From assembly GCA_958477465.1 (NCBI GenBank), contig CAUEFX010000027.1, positions 1-50,240 on the forward strand: DNA of 50,240 bases. Direction: 5' to 3'. This stretch comes from an uncultured Bacteroides sp. GTDB lineage: Bacteria > Bacteroidota > Bacteroidia > Bacteroidales > Bacteroidaceae. Below are positions 1-9,767 of the stretch, piece after piece (within the stretch, counting starts at the first letter, position 1; each line of letters opens with the position of its first letter). Position numbers and translations under genes: made by a program. Below the pieces are notes generated by a model that saw only the letters and a list, made by a program, of their open reading frames with translations, made no database searches and had not been told where the DNA came from.

Positions 1-160
1 ATGGCATCCCAAGGCTTGGTTATTTCTAACAACACGGAGTTGCCCGATCGTTTACTTTAGTCTCACTATCTGTGACAATACCTGTAATTGTTGCATTTTG
101 GGCTACTAAATTTCCTCCTACATATAGGAATAGTAATAAGATAAGCAATCTTGTCTTCAT
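1..160 (-). CDS. Signal-peptide ORF cut by the window edge, possibly frame-disrupted
   Basis: Reading leftward from an ATG at 160, the sequence encodes a clear signal peptide (MKTRLLILLLFLYVGG, ending NLVAQ) followed by NATITGIVTDSETK. That resembles the start of the carboxypeptidase-regulatory-like or plug-preceding domain of Bacteroidota outer-membrane proteins (pattern ITGxVxD). This frame stops after 44 codons at a TAG near position 26. A second frame stays open to the edge (SKRSGNSVLLEITKPWDA). The gene may therefore be frameshifted here, or it may be a short secreted peptide. A TAAATTTG promoter element lies 30 bases upstream. The rest of the gene, if any, lies beyond the window, so the product cannot be named. 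Confidence 0.4.
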
Positions 161-189
161 AAGCATATAAAAATTTAATGGTTATATTG

Positions 190-197
190 CAAATTTA
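190..197 (-). promoter_or_regulatory. Bacteroides -7 box for the left-edge ORF
   Basis: TAAATTTG on the minus strand matches the Bacteroides -7 consensus TAnnTTTG and sits about 30 bases before the ATG at 160. No good TTTG -33 box is seen at the usual distance. Confidence 0.4.
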
Positions 198-519
198 GAG
201 GTTAATTAGTTGAGAGATGTTGAAAATAGAAGCAATATATATCTATTGATGTCCTTTTATTAGCAAAAATATCTGGAATTTGCTCAGAAAATGTAGAATA
301 TTGAGTCAATCGTGTATCTTAAAGTATTCAAAGCTCTCTTTTTCTATATATTATTCCGTATATGAAACTTTAAGTATACGTATGGAAAGGATGTCTGAAT
401 TTTATGATGAACAATAGTGGCAATTATCTACATTTGGCTATCCCAAAAAGAGGGGAAGTGCATGTCCACCCTCTGAAATTTCTGATTTTGGGCATGGTTG
501 GCTTGAGAGTGATACATAA

Positions 520-630
520 AAACAGTGCATTTATTTTATCTGATTAGCTTTCCAAACCGGTTGATGTGTTTTAAATATCATTACATCAATCCGTGCCGGA
601 TAGCATGCGGATAAAATAAATGCGCTGTTT
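520..630. repeat. 111-bp fold-back element with 21-bp inverted ends
   Basis: Bases 520-540 and 610-630 are inverted copies of each other with one mismatch in 21 (left arm begins AAACAGTGCATTTATTTT). Inside, TTGATGT (561-567) and ACATCAA (583-589) form a second hairpin. The single-copy structure could be a MITE-like relic or a transcription-ending hairpin downstream of the dehydrogenase gene. No clear target-site duplication was found. Confidence 0.6.
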
Positions 631-665
631 AGTAATTATCTGTGGAATTCTCTTTCTCTACCTGA

Positions 666-1565
666 TTATACCAGATGGCCGATCCAGTCTTCGCGTTCTC
701 CCGGCAGGAGGTCGATTACCGGTATCTCTACCATGGTGTAGCATCCCGGCTGCTGACGCATGGAAGCACGTGCCACAGAAACCAATACCTGTGCGGTTAA
801 TGCAGGGTTGTTGATGCGCATGTTGAATTCAAACAGTTGGTTTTGGGTTTTGCCGGATACTCCTTTGCGGGTAAGGTTGACGCCATGACCCATGTCGAGC
901 AATGCGTCCACGCTGTCCACTTGTTTTACGTGGGTTTCGTCGTTTGCGAAATAAGCATCGGATTTGATGGCAGCAGCCACTTCATTGAAATTGTAACCGT
1001 CTTTCAGTTCGATGTACACCATGCGTCGATGGATGCCTGTGCCGACCGGAATAGTCATTGATAAGGCGGCTTTCACCCCGTCGATGGCCTTTACGGCTAC
1101 CGTGTGTCCCATGCTCATGCCGGGGCCGAAGTTGGTATAAGTGATTCCTTTGGGCGCAATGGCTTCCAATAGGGTACGTACGATCGAATCGCTTCCCGGA
1201 TCCCAGCCGGCCGAAATGATGGATACGGCTCCGTGTGCTTTGGCGCAAGCGCCGAGCTCACGACGGAGAGCGGTGATACCCGTATGAATATCGAAGCTGT
1301 CTACCGTATTGATACCTAATGCCAGAATCTCTTTAGCGTAGGATTCCACGCTGCGGGTAGGAGTACATAGAATGGCTACATCGACTCCTTGCAACTCTTT
1401 AATGTCTTTCACAACGGCATAATCGTTCAGTTCGGCCGGCTTGTTTTCGGCTCCTGCACGACGGACTACGCCTGCTATCTCGAAATCGGGGGCTGCCTGG
1501 AGTGCTTCCAGTACATAGTGACCAATATTGCCATATCCAACGATGGCTGCTCTTACTTTTTTCAT
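666..1565 (-). CDS. ddh: meso-Diaminopimelate D-dehydrogenase
   Basis: This NADPH-dependent cytoplasmic enzyme interconverts L-2-amino-6-oxopimelate (tetrahydrodipicolinate form) and meso-diaminopimelate, a shortcut of the lysine and peptidoglycan precursor pathway. The 299-residue protein begins MKKVRAAIVGYGNIGHYVLE, a Rossmann nucleotide-binding loop (GxGxxG). It continues with the family segments ILCTPTRSVE, SAGWDPGSDSIVRTL, GPGMSMGHTVAVKAIDGVKAA and MTIPVGTGIHRRMVYIEL. The length fits Bacteroidota members. I chose the ATG at 1565 because family proteins start directly at the nucleotide fold. An in-frame ATG at 1589 would add eight residues (MLNKTDKE). It stands alone, divergent from ruvA, with a TATTTTTG promoter element at 1608-1615. 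Confidence 0.93.
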   Translation of the reverse strand: MKKVRAAIVGYGNIGHYVLEALQAAPDFEIAGVVRRAGAENKPAELNDYAVVKDIKELQGVDVAILCTPTRSVESYAKEILALGINTVDSFDIHTGITALRRELGACAKAHGAVSIISAGWDPGSDSIVRTLLEAIAPKGITYTNFGPGMSMGHTVAVKAIDGVKAALSMTIPVGTGIHRRMVYIELKDGYNFNEVAAAIKSDAYFANDETHVKQVDSVDALLDMGHGVNLTRKGVSGKTQNQLFEFNMRINNPALTAQVLVSVARASMRQQPGCYTMVEIPVIDLLPGEREDWIGHLV

Positions 1566-1607
1566 TTCTTTATCGGTTTTGTTTAACATATTTCTTTATT
1601 TATGCCG

Positions 1608-1615
1608 CAAAAATA
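1608..1615 (-). promoter_or_regulatory. Probable -7 box of ddh
   Basis: The minus strand reads TATTTTTG, matching TAnnTTTG. It would start transcription near 1601, leaving a leader of about 36 bases before the ATG at 1565. A -33 box is not evident. Confidence 0.45.
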
Positions 1616-1722
1616 ATCATTTTTTTCTGCTCATACCCTTAAAACGGTTGTTAAAGTTAGTTTTTGTTGCTCAAGGTCGGTAAAACACAATATTTCTCGT
1701 GCGCGTGCGTTATAAGGGTATT

Positions 1723-2319
1723 ATGATAGAATACGTCAAAGGCGAGATTGCCGAGCTGAGTCCGGCAACAGCGATAATCGATTGTAACGGTTTGGGGTAT
1801 GCCGTAAATATTTCATTAAATACATACTCTGCAATTCAAGGGAAAAACACTTGTAAACTCTATATTTATGAAGCCATTCGTGAAGATGCGTATGTGCTTT
1901 ACGGCTTTGCAGACAAACAGGAACGTGAGCTGTTCCTGCTGTTGATTTCCGTATCCGGCATCGGCGGCAATACGGCACGGATGATTTTATCGGCGCTCTC
2001 TCCGGCCGAGTTGGTGAATGTGATCGGTACGGGAAATGCCAATATGCTGAAAACGGTGAAGGGCATCGGATTGAAAACGGCACAACGCATCATTGTCGAC
2101 TTGAAGGATAAGATACAAACTTCCGTACCCGCAGGCGGAGACGGACAGATCGGATTGCTGCCTGCCATGAATACCGAGATACAGGAAGAAGCGGTGGCGG
2201 CACTTACGATGCTTGGCTTTGCAGCCGCTCCTTCACAAAAAGTGGTACTTGCCATTTTGAAGGAAGAGCCCGATGCGGCTGTAGAGAAAGTTATTAAACT
2301 CGCTTTGAAAAGACTATGA
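1723..2319 (+). CDS. ruvA: Holliday junction branch-migration protein RuvA
   Basis: RuvA binds four-way DNA junctions as a tetramer and loads the RuvB helicase for branch migration in recombination repair. The 198-residue protein has all three family parts. The N-terminal OB fold begins MIEYVKGEIAELSPATAIID. Two helix-hairpin-helix motifs follow (ISVSGIGGNTARMILSAL near residue 75 and KTVKGIGLKTAQRIIVDL near residue 110). A C-terminal helical domain that contacts RuvB carries EEAVAALTMLGF. I chose the ATG at 1723; a GTG at 1699 gives an eight-residue extension foreign to the family. The 3' end is followed at 72 bases by the sprA start, an adjacency I recall from other Bacteroidota. Confidence 0.95.
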   Translation: MIEYVKGEIAELSPATAIIDCNGLGYAVNISLNTYSAIQGKNTCKLYIYEAIREDAYVLYGFADKQERELFLLLISVSGIGGNTARMILSALSPAELVNVIGTGNANMLKTVKGIGLKTAQRIIVDLKDKIQTSVPAGGDGQIGLLPAMNTEIQEEAVAALTMLGFAAAPSQKVVLAILKEEPDAAVEKVIKLALKRL

Positions 2320-2390
2320 AAGTAATATGCCATTTTTTTAATGTCTCAATCTACCGATGTGCTGTGCAGATATGCCGCAAGGGTATCGGT

Positions 2391-5300
2391 ATGTCGACAC
2401 ATTACTTTATTGGCATCGTGTTTTTGCTTTTAGGTAGTTTGCCGGCTGTGGCCCAGATACTTCAACCCATGCCTATTGTTGAAGAGAAGGTAGAGTATGA
2501 CGCATTGACCAACCGCTATCTGATCCGTACCATCATAGGGGGACAGGAGATGGAAGTTCCCATTATAATGACTCCTGCCGAATATCTGGACTGGAGCATG
2601 AAACGTTCCATGCAGAACTATTATCGCCAGCGCAATGACTCGGTATTTACCAAGGAAAAAGAGGATTTCGACTTTACGAACATGAAGTTCAATCTCGGTC
2701 CGGCGGAGAAGATATTCGGCCCGGGTGGGGTTCAGATCAGAACTCAGGGAAGCGCCGAACTGAGCATGGGAATGAAGTATAACAATGTTCAGAATCCGAC
2801 CCTTCCCGAAAACATGCGTAAGACCTGGGGATTTGATTTTGATGAAAAGATCAACATCAATGTCAACGGTAAGGTGGGGGATAAGGTGAACCTCGACATG
2901 AATTACAATACGGATGCTACTTTTGACTTCGATAGCAAAAAGCTGAAGTTGAAGTATGAAGGTAAGGAAGATGAGATCATCAAGCTGCTGGAAGCCGGTA
3001 ATGTGAGTATGAGCACCGGCAACTCGCTGATACGGGGAGCTACTTCGCTGTTTGGTGTACGTGCCGATCTTCAGTTTGGAAAACTGAAGTTGCAGACGGT
3101 TATCAGCCAGCAGGAAAGCGAATCGAAAACGGTGAGCAGTAAGGGTGGGGCACAAACGATCCCCTTTGATTTCTCGGCGGCCGACTATGATGAGAACCGG
3201 CACTTCTTCCTGGCGCATTACTTCCGTGACAGGTACGATGAGAATATGGCACAATTGCCGAACATCCTTTCCGGAGTCACGATCAACCGTATTGAAGTGT
3301 GGGTGACCAACAAGCGGGGAAATTATGACAACCCTCGTAATATCGTGGCGCTGACGGACTTGGGAGAATCCAATCTCCCTGCCGGATCACCGTGGATCTC
3401 CGAGGCGGGTACCAACAAAGTTCCGAGGAACAGCGCCAACAATCTGTACAGCCAGATGGTGAACGCCTATTCTGCCGCACGCGATATCAGTTCGGTAAAT
3501 GCCGTAATGGAGAGCATTCCCGGTATGGAGAGCGGAATGGATTATGAGAAGATAGAAAGTGCCCGTTTGCTTACTTCTTCGGAATATACGCTGAATGCCA
3601 CCTTGGGATATATCTCCGTGAAACAGACTTTGCAACCCGATGAGGTGCTTGCCGTTGCATTTGAATACAACATCGGTGGAAAGACCTATCAGGTGGGCGA
3701 ATTCTCTTCCGATATAAAGGAGACTTCGAACTGCCTTTATGTGAAGTTGCTGAAAAACACCTCCAATTCTCCGAACTCCAATTGCTGGGATCTGATGATG
3801 AAAAACGTCTATTCATTGAATGCTTATCAGGTGCAATCGGAGAAGTTCACATTGAACATTACCTATTTGAGCGATACTACGGGTGTGTATCTGCGATACA
3901 TTCCGGAAGGGAAAATCAATAAGATACCTTTGCTTAAGGTGATGAATCTGGACCGCTTGAACAGCAAGAACCAGGTGGGAAGTGACGGATTTTTCGATTT
4001 CGTCGAAGGGTATACGGTCAACGCACAGAACGGGCGTATCTTCTTTCCGGTGGTGGAACCCTTCGGTAAGTATCTGGCCGATAAACTCGGGGATAAGGAA
4101 CTGGCCGATAAATATGCATATACGGAGCTGTACGACTCTACATTGACGGTGGCCAAGCAGTTGGCGGAGAAAGATAAATTCCGGTTGCAGGGAGAATACC
4201 GCGCTTCGTCTGCCAATGAGATACGGCTTGGCTCGATGAATGTTCCCCGGGGATCGGTGCGCGTTACGGCCGGCGGACGGACGCTGACGGAAAACTCCGA
4301 TTACTCGGTTGATTATACCATGGGGGTGGTTACCATCCTGAATCAAAGTATCATCGATGCCGGTACGGCGATCAATGTGGAGCTTGAGAGCAACACGACC
4401 TACAACATGCAGCGAAAGACGATGTTGGGATTGAACTTCACGTATGATTTCTCGCCGGATTTCCAGTTGGGAGGTACCATTATGCATCTGGGCGAAAAGC
4501 CGATGACCACCAAGGTGGCTATGGGAGACGAACCTATTTCGAATACTCTGTGGGGACTGAATGCGTCGTGGAAGCGGGAGAGCCAGTGGCTGACCAATAT
4601 GGTGGATAAATTGCCTTTTGTAGAGGCTACCGCCCCGTCGAATATAAACATGGGATTGGAATTCGCACAACTTATCCCTGGGCATAGCGGAGGATTGCAG
4701 GACAACTCTTCTTATATCGATGATTTTGAAAGTTCCCAAAGCGGAATCGACTTGCGCCAGCCGCTGAATTGGCAGCTCTCTTCTATCCCTTATAACGCAA
4801 AGGGACCGTTGAACGGAGGAAGCGGCGAACAGATATTATTTCCGGAGGCCAGTATGACCAATCTTTCCGATAGTACGGCTATCGGTAAAAATCGTGCTTT
4901 GCTGGCTTGGTATCATATCGATGGACTGTTTACCCGCCGTAATTCCTCATTGACTCCGACTCATATTAAAAATGACCTGGACCAGCTTTCCAATCATTAT
5001 GTCCGTGAGGTTTATGAACCGGAGCTGTTTCCCGGCAAAGATTACAACAATACGGAAAACTCCACGATGTCGGTGCTGAATGTGGCCTATTATCCGCAGG
5101 AACGCGGACCTTACAACTTGGACAGGGATCTGGATGAAAACGGAAATCTGCTGGATCCGGCAAAGCGCTGGGGAGGAATGATGCGTAAGATAGAGACCAG
5201 TGACTTTGAAAAGAACAACATCGAGTATTTGGAGTTCTGGCTGCTTGATCCCTTTATCTATGCCGATGGAGACGAACCGGGCACTTTGAGAAAGAATGCC

Positions 5301-8300
5301 CGCAGTACGAACGAAGGCGGATATCTGTATTTCAACTTGGGAGATATTTCTGAGGATATCCTGAAAGATGGAAAGAAGTTTTTCGAGAACGGTCTGCCTA
5401 TCGACGACGACCCGTCGCGGGTGGATTATACGGTTTGGGGGCGTGTACCCAAAGACCGTAGCCTGGTATATGCTTTCGACAATACGGCAGGAGCCCGCAA
5501 GAAGCAGGATGTCGGATTCAACGGACTTTCGGTGGAAGACGAACGGAACTATCCTACATACGCCAAGTATCTTGAAGACATACGGCCGAAATTGACTGCC
5601 GAGGCTTTTCAGAAGTTCTATGACTCACCGGCCGGTGATAAGTTTCATTACTATCGCGGATCGGACTATGATGCCGAGGAGAAAAGTATTCTCGAACGTT
5701 ACAAGTATTTTAATAATACGGAGGGTAACTCTGTGGCCAAGGAAGATTCTCCCGAAAGCTATCCGACGGCCGCCAAAGACAGTCCCGATATTGAAGATAT
5801 CAATCAGGACAATACCCTCTCGGAGACGGAAAGATATTTTCAGTATAGAATTCACCTGACTCCTTCCGAACTGGAAGTGGGGCAGAATTACATTACGGAT
5901 AAGCGTGTGACGAAAGTGAGACTGCGCAACGGCAAGTCGGAGGAGGTTACCTGGTATCAGTTCAAGGTTCCTGTACGTAGCGGAACGCCTATCGGTAATA
6001 TCAAAGACTTTAAATCGATACGTTTCATGCGTATGTTCCTTACCCAGTTTGAGAAGCCCGTTATTCTGCGTTTTGCTACCTTGGAACTGGTGCGTGGAGA
6101 ATGGCGTACGTATTCGGATCCTCTGTACAACCTTCAGAATCCGGCTCCTACCGTGACCGGTACGCTGGATGTGTCTACTGTCAATATTGAGGAGAATGGT
6201 GATAAAACGCCGGTAAACTATATAATGCCTCCGGGCATCACCCGTGTCGTAGATCCGGGACAGCCGCAATTGCGTCAGCAGAATGAGCAGGCCATGAGCT
6301 TGAAACTGGAAGACCTGGCGCCGGGCGATGCACGTGCCGTGTATAAGAACTCTACAATCGACATGCGTCAGTACCGTCGCTTGAAGATGTTTACTCATGC
6401 AGCAGCGTTGACCGACAATGTTACCGATCCGCAGGATGGGCAGTTGTCCGTATTCATCCGTTTGGGTTCCGATTACCGCTCTAATTTCTATGAATACGAG
6501 ATTCCGTTGAAATTGACTCCTGCCGGATATTATAACGGGGATTCGGAGGCCGACCAGTTCATTGTATGGCCCAAGGATAATATGCTGGACATTGCTCTTT
6601 CTGTCTTCACCGATTTGAAGAAGAGACGTAACCAGGCGAAGAACAATACGCTGAGCGGTGTCAGCTACGGAAAACTTTATTCCGAATATGACTCGGAACA
6701 GCCAGCCAACAAGATCAGTATTATCGGTAACCCGTCATTGGCGGAAGTGAAGACGATGATGATCGGTGTGCGCAATAACTCACGTTCCAAAAAGTCGGTA
6801 GAGGTTTGGGTGAACGAGTTACGTCTGTCCGACTTCGATGAGGACGGCGGTTGGGCTGCACAGGGAAATATGAATGTGCAGCTTTCCGACCTCGGTAGTG
6901 TAAGTATGGCCGGGCATGTAGAGACCGCGGGATTTGGCGGATTGGAACAGAGCGTCGGCGAACGTCGCTTGGACGATTATTATCAGTATCAGTTCACCAC
7001 CACTTTTGAATTGGGACGTTTCTTCCCGAAAGCAGTGAAGTTGAGTGCACCGGTCTACTACTCTTATTCCCGCGAGAAAACTTCGCCCAAGTATAATCCG
7101 CTGGATAAGGATATGCTGCTGAAAGATGCACTCGATGCTTTGGCTAATGGTAGCGAACGGGACTCTTTGCGGAACCTTGCCAATGAGATAACGACGTACA
7201 AGAACTTCAGCTTGAGTAATATGCGGGTAGGGGTCACCAGTAAAAATCCGATGCCTTATGATCCGGGTAACATTACCATGAGCTATAGCCGTACGAAACG
7301 GCATAACCAGGGGAGCACCACTGTCTATGAAAATGAAACGGACTGGCGCGGGGCATTGTCTTATAATTATGCTCCCGTATACAAAGCCTGGGAACCTTTC
7401 AAGGGGCTGAAGAGCAAATCCAAATGGATGAAATTCGTGAAAGAACTGAACTTGAGCTACCTGCCACAGAATATCTCTTTCAATACGGATATGAGCCGCC
7501 ACTACTACGAGCTCCAACTGCGTGATATGGACAACCTGAGCGATCCGGCCGATATTCCCGTAAGCGTAGCGAAAGATTTTCTTTGGAACCGTGACTTTGC
7601 CTTGCGTTGGGATTTGACGAAGAATCTTCGTATGAACTTCACCTCCGCCACTCATGCCGAAATAGAAGAACCTTACGGAGTGCTGAACAAAACACTCGAT
7701 CAGGATGAATATGAGGCGAAGAAGGATACGATACGCCGTAGCCTGTTGAGCTTCGGACGGCCGATCGATTATCAGCAGACATTCAATGCTTCGTATAAAT
7801 TGCCATTCGACCGGATTCCTGTCACCGACTGGATTACGGCGGATGCCCGGTTCAACTCTTCTTATAATTGGGACCGTGGGGTGTCTCTTTCAGACGGATT
7901 CGAAATGGGAAACACCATTTCGAACCAACGCAGCATTGATGTGAACGGACGCTTGAATTTGGAGACCCTATATAATAAGGTGCCTTTCCTGAAAGCTACC
8001 AACCGCCGTTTCTCTTCTAACTCCTCGGCGCGCCGCACGGATACACGTAAGAAGGAGAAACCGAAACGGTATGAGAAGGAGATACAACTGAAGAAAGATA
8101 CCACGGTGACCGTCCGTCATAACTTGGGATCGAAGAGGCCGAAAGTCTCGGCACTGACGGTGGACGGTAACCGCTATCCGATCCGCTATAAGGTGATGGA
8201 TGCCAATACCATCCGTATCGATACAAGAGACAGTGTCCGGATAAAACTGACAGCTATACAGGGTCCGAAACCCGAAGATAACCGATGGTACAAGATAGCA

Positions 8301-9692
8301 CAGTCGGCAGCACGTGTCGCCATGATGGTACGCAACGTAAGCGTCACCTATAAAAACACCTATGCAATGTCCGTATCCGGTTTCCGGCCGGAAATAGGGG
8401 ATATGCTCGGGCAGACAAAAGGAGCGGCCGGTTTTGCTCCGGGGCTTGATTTTGCTTTCGGTATGACGAACGACAGTTATATCTATAAAGCGCTGGATAA
8501 CGGCTGGCTGGTTTCCGACTCAGTAGTGAGTCCGGCAACAACGAATGCCCAGGAAGATCTGCAGATACGTATGATGCTGGAGCCTGTCCGTGATCTGAAG
8601 ATTGATTTGAATGCCGGACGCACCCGTAATAGATCCAATCAGATTCAGTTTATGTATGAAGGCATGCCTCAGATACAGAGCGGTAACTTCAATATGACAG
8701 TGATTACAATCGGCAGTGCATTCGAGCGCCGCAGTGCTTCCAACGGGTACTCGTCCTCTTCTTTCAATCGTTTCCTGGGGAATCTGGATATTATAAAGAG
8801 CCGGATAGAATCCATGTATGCCGGAGTTCCTTATCAGGGGCAGAACGGTCAGACGCAGCAGCCGTTGTATCAGGTGAATAAATATAGTTCCGATGTGATG
8901 ATCCCTGCCTTTCTGGCTGCTTACACCGGACGCAGTGCAAGCAGCAGCGCTCTTGAGTTGTTCCCGGGTATCCTGTCTATGATGCCCAACTGGCGCGTGA
9001 CTTACAGCGGGCTTAGCAAACTCGAATTCTTCAAGAAATACTTTAAGAGCGTTACGTTGAATCATGCTTATCGCAGCACGTATAGCATAGGCAGTTACAG
9101 TACGTTCCAGAATTTCCACAGTTATATGGGAGATTGGGGATTTGTAGACGATGTACAGACCGGCATACCCGTTCCGTCTTCCATGTATGATGTTTCTGCC
9201 GTGTCCATCAATGAGCAGTTCTCTCCTTTGCTGGGTGTGGATGTTACTTTTAAAAACGGTCTTACAACTAAGGTAGAGTACAAGACCACCCGTATCCTTA
9301 ATCTCAGTCTTGCCGCCAATCAGATTGTAGAGAGCAGCACGAAAGATTTCGTGTTGGGCATGGGATATAAGATTATGGGTCTCGAACTTTTCCCGGGGCG
9401 CAATACGAAAGACTCGAAGAATAAAATAAGTAATGACCTTGCGTTGCGTATGGATGTGTCCTTCCGCAATCAGTCTGCTCTTGCCAGGGATATCCAGCAG
9501 GTGACTACGCAGGCCACCAGTGGTAACAAGGCACTTAAGATCTCTTTCTCTGCCGACTATACGCTGAGCCGCTTGCTCAGTGTCAGTCTCTATTACGACC
9601 GTCAGAGAAATACGCCGCTTGTATCAGCCAGCTCTTATCCGGTGACCAGTGCGGATTTCGGAATGAGAATGAAATTCTCGCTTACGAGATGA
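2391..9692 (+). CDS. sprA: Giant outer-membrane protein SprA/Sov
   Basis: SprA (Sov in Porphyromonas) is known in gliding and periodontal Bacteroidota as the very large outer-membrane barrel forming the type IX secretion translocon. The 2433-residue product has a signal peptide (FIGIVFLLLGSLPAVAQ) and long SprA_N-type stretches rich in extended beta segments, such as GKVGDKVNLDMNYNTDATFD and IRGATSLFGVRADLQFGKLK. SYIDDFESSQSGIDLRQP lies near residue 780. The protein ends in a strand typical of barrels (FGMRMKFSLTR). Length is normal for the family and no frameshift is seen. Starting at 2391 places the signal peptide at the N terminus; the frame is open back to 2316 but that extension is atypical. 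No other type IX component lies in this window, so its partner set and cargo are unknown here. Confidence 0.93.
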   Translation: MSTHYFIGIVFLLLGSLPAVAQILQPMPIVEEKVEYDALTNRYLIRTIIGGQEMEVPIIMTPAEYLDWSMKRSMQNYYRQRNDSVFTKEKEDFDFTNMKFNLGPAEKIFGPGGVQIRTQGSAELSMGMKYNNVQNPTLPENMRKTWGFDFDEKININVNGKVGDKVNLDMNYNTDATFDFDSKKLKLKYEGKEDEIIKLLEAGNVSMSTGNSLIRGATSLFGVRADLQFGKLKLQTVISQQESESKTVSSKGGAQTIPFDFSAADYDENRHFFLAHYFRDRYDENMAQLPNILSGVTINRIEVWVTNKRGNYDNPRNIVALTDLGESNLPAGSPWISEAGTNKVPRNSANNLYSQMVNAYSAARDISSVNAVMESIPGMESGMDYEKIESARLLTSSEYTLNATLGYISVKQTLQPDEVLAVAFEYNIGGKTYQVGEFSSDIKETSNCLYVKLLKNTSNSPNSNCWDLMMKNVYSLNAYQVQSEKFTLNITYLSDTTGVYLRYIPEGKINKIPLLKVMNLDRLNSKNQVGSDGFFDFVEGYTVNAQNGRIFFPVVEPFGKYLADKLGDKELADKYAYTELYDSTLTVAKQLAEKDKFRLQGEYRASSANEIRLGSMNVPRGSVRVTAGGRTLTENSDYSVDYTMGVVTILNQSIIDAGTAINVELESNTTYNMQRKTMLGLNFTYDFSPDFQLGGTIMHLGEKPMTTKVAMGDEPISNTLWGLNASWKRESQWLTNMVDKLPFVEATAPSNINMGLEFAQLIPGHSGGLQDNSSYIDDFESSQSGIDLRQPLNWQLSSIPYNAKGPLNGGSGEQILFPEASMTNLSDSTAIGKNRALLAWYHIDGLFTRRNSSLTPTHIKNDLDQLSNHYVREVYEPELFPGKDYNNTENSTMSVLNVAYYPQERGPYNLDRDLDENGNLLDPAKRWGGMMRKIETSDFEKNNIEYLEFWLLDPFIYADGDEPGTLRKNARSTNEGGYLYFNLGDISEDILKDGKKFFENGLPIDDDPSRVDYTVWGRVPKDRSLVYAFDNTAGARKKQDVGFNGLSVEDERNYPTYAKYLEDIRPKLTAEAFQKFYDSPAGDKFHYYRGSDYDAEEKSILERYKYFNNTEGNSVAKEDSPESYPTAAKDSPDIEDINQDNTLSETERYFQYRIHLTPSELEVGQNYITDKRVTKVRLRNGKSEEVTWYQFKVPVRSGTPIGNIKDFKSIRFMRMFLTQFEKPVILRFATLELVRGEWRTYSDPLYNLQNPAPTVTGTLDVSTVNIEENGDKTPVNYIMPPGITRVVDPGQPQLRQQNEQAMSLKLEDLAPGDARAVYKNSTIDMRQYRRLKMFTHAAALTDNVTDPQDGQLSVFIRLGSDYRSNFYEYEIPLKLTPAGYYNGDSEADQFIVWPKDNMLDIALSVFTDLKKRRNQAKNNTLSGVSYGKLYSEYDSEQPANKISIIGNPSLAEVKTMMIGVRNNSRSKKSVEVWVNELRLSDFDEDGGWAAQGNMNVQLSDLGSVSMAGHVETAGFGGLEQSVGERRLDDYYQYQFTTTFELGRFFPKAVKLSAPVYYSYSREKTSPKYNPLDKDMLLKDALDALANGSERDSLRNLANEITTYKNFSLSNMRVGVTSKNPMPYDPGNITMSYSRTKRHNQGSTTVYENETDWRGALSYNYAPVYKAWEPFKGLKSKSKWMKFVKELNLSYLPQNISFNTDMSRHYYELQLRDMDNLSDPADIPVSVAKDFLWNRDFALRWDLTKNLRMNFTSATHAEIEEPYGVLNKTLDQDEYEAKKDTIRRSLLSFGRPIDYQQTFNASYKLPFDRIPVTDWITADARFNSSYNWDRGVSLSDGFEMGNTISNQRSIDVNGRLNLETLYNKVPFLKATNRRFSSNSSARRTDTRKKEKPKRYEKEIQLKKDTTVTVRHNLGSKRPKVSALTVDGNRYPIRYKVMDANTIRIDTRDSVRIKLTAIQGPKPEDNRWYKIAQSAARVAMMVRNVSVTYKNTYAMSVSGFRPEIGDMLGQTKGAAGFAPGLDFAFGMTNDSYIYKALDNGWLVSDSVVSPATTNAQEDLQIRMMLEPVRDLKIDLNAGRTRNRSNQIQFMYEGMPQIQSGNFNMTVITIGSAFERRSASNGYSSSSFNRFLGNLDIIKSRIESMYAGVPYQGQNGQTQQPLYQVNKYSSDVMIPAFLAAYTGRSASSSALELFPGILSMMPNWRVTYSGLSKLEFFKKYFKSVTLNHAYRSTYSIGSYSTFQNFHSYMGDWGFVDDVQTGIPVPSSMYDVSAVSINEQFSPLLGVDVTFKNGLTTKVEYKTTRILNLSLAANQIVESSTKDFVLGMGYKIMGLELFPGRNTKDSKNKISNDLALRMDVSFRNQSALARDIQQVTTQATSGNKALKISFSADYTLSRLLSVSLYYDRQRNTPLVSASSYPVTSADFGMRMKFSLTR

Positions 9693-9704
9693 TGCTTCCG
9701 GCTT

Positions 9705-9767
9705 TCGTGATTAGATAAAATATTCTCGTGATTACATGAAATACTCTCGTGATATGGAACGAAATAG
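9705..9767 (+). repeat. Three imperfect 21-bp tandem units across a gene start
   Basis: Units start at 9705, 9726 and 9747, each beginning TCGTGAT. The first two share 18 of 21 bases. The third keeps only its first part. The second unit supplies the ATG at 9736, whereas the first has ATA in the matching place. Confidence 0.7.

Larger units (their letters stand above)
161..665. other. Gene-free AT-rich spacer
   Basis: No credible coding region is seen on either strand. Apart from the promoter element at 190-197, its only visible structure is the fold-back repeat at 520-630. The spacer separates the leftward edge ORF from the 3' end of the leftward diaminopimelate dehydrogenase gene. Confidence 0.5.

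Noticed and set aside
1699..1722. GTG start extending RuvA by eight residues
   Set aside because: RuvA proteins begin at the equivalent of MIEYVKG; the extension MRVRYKGI matches nothing in the family.
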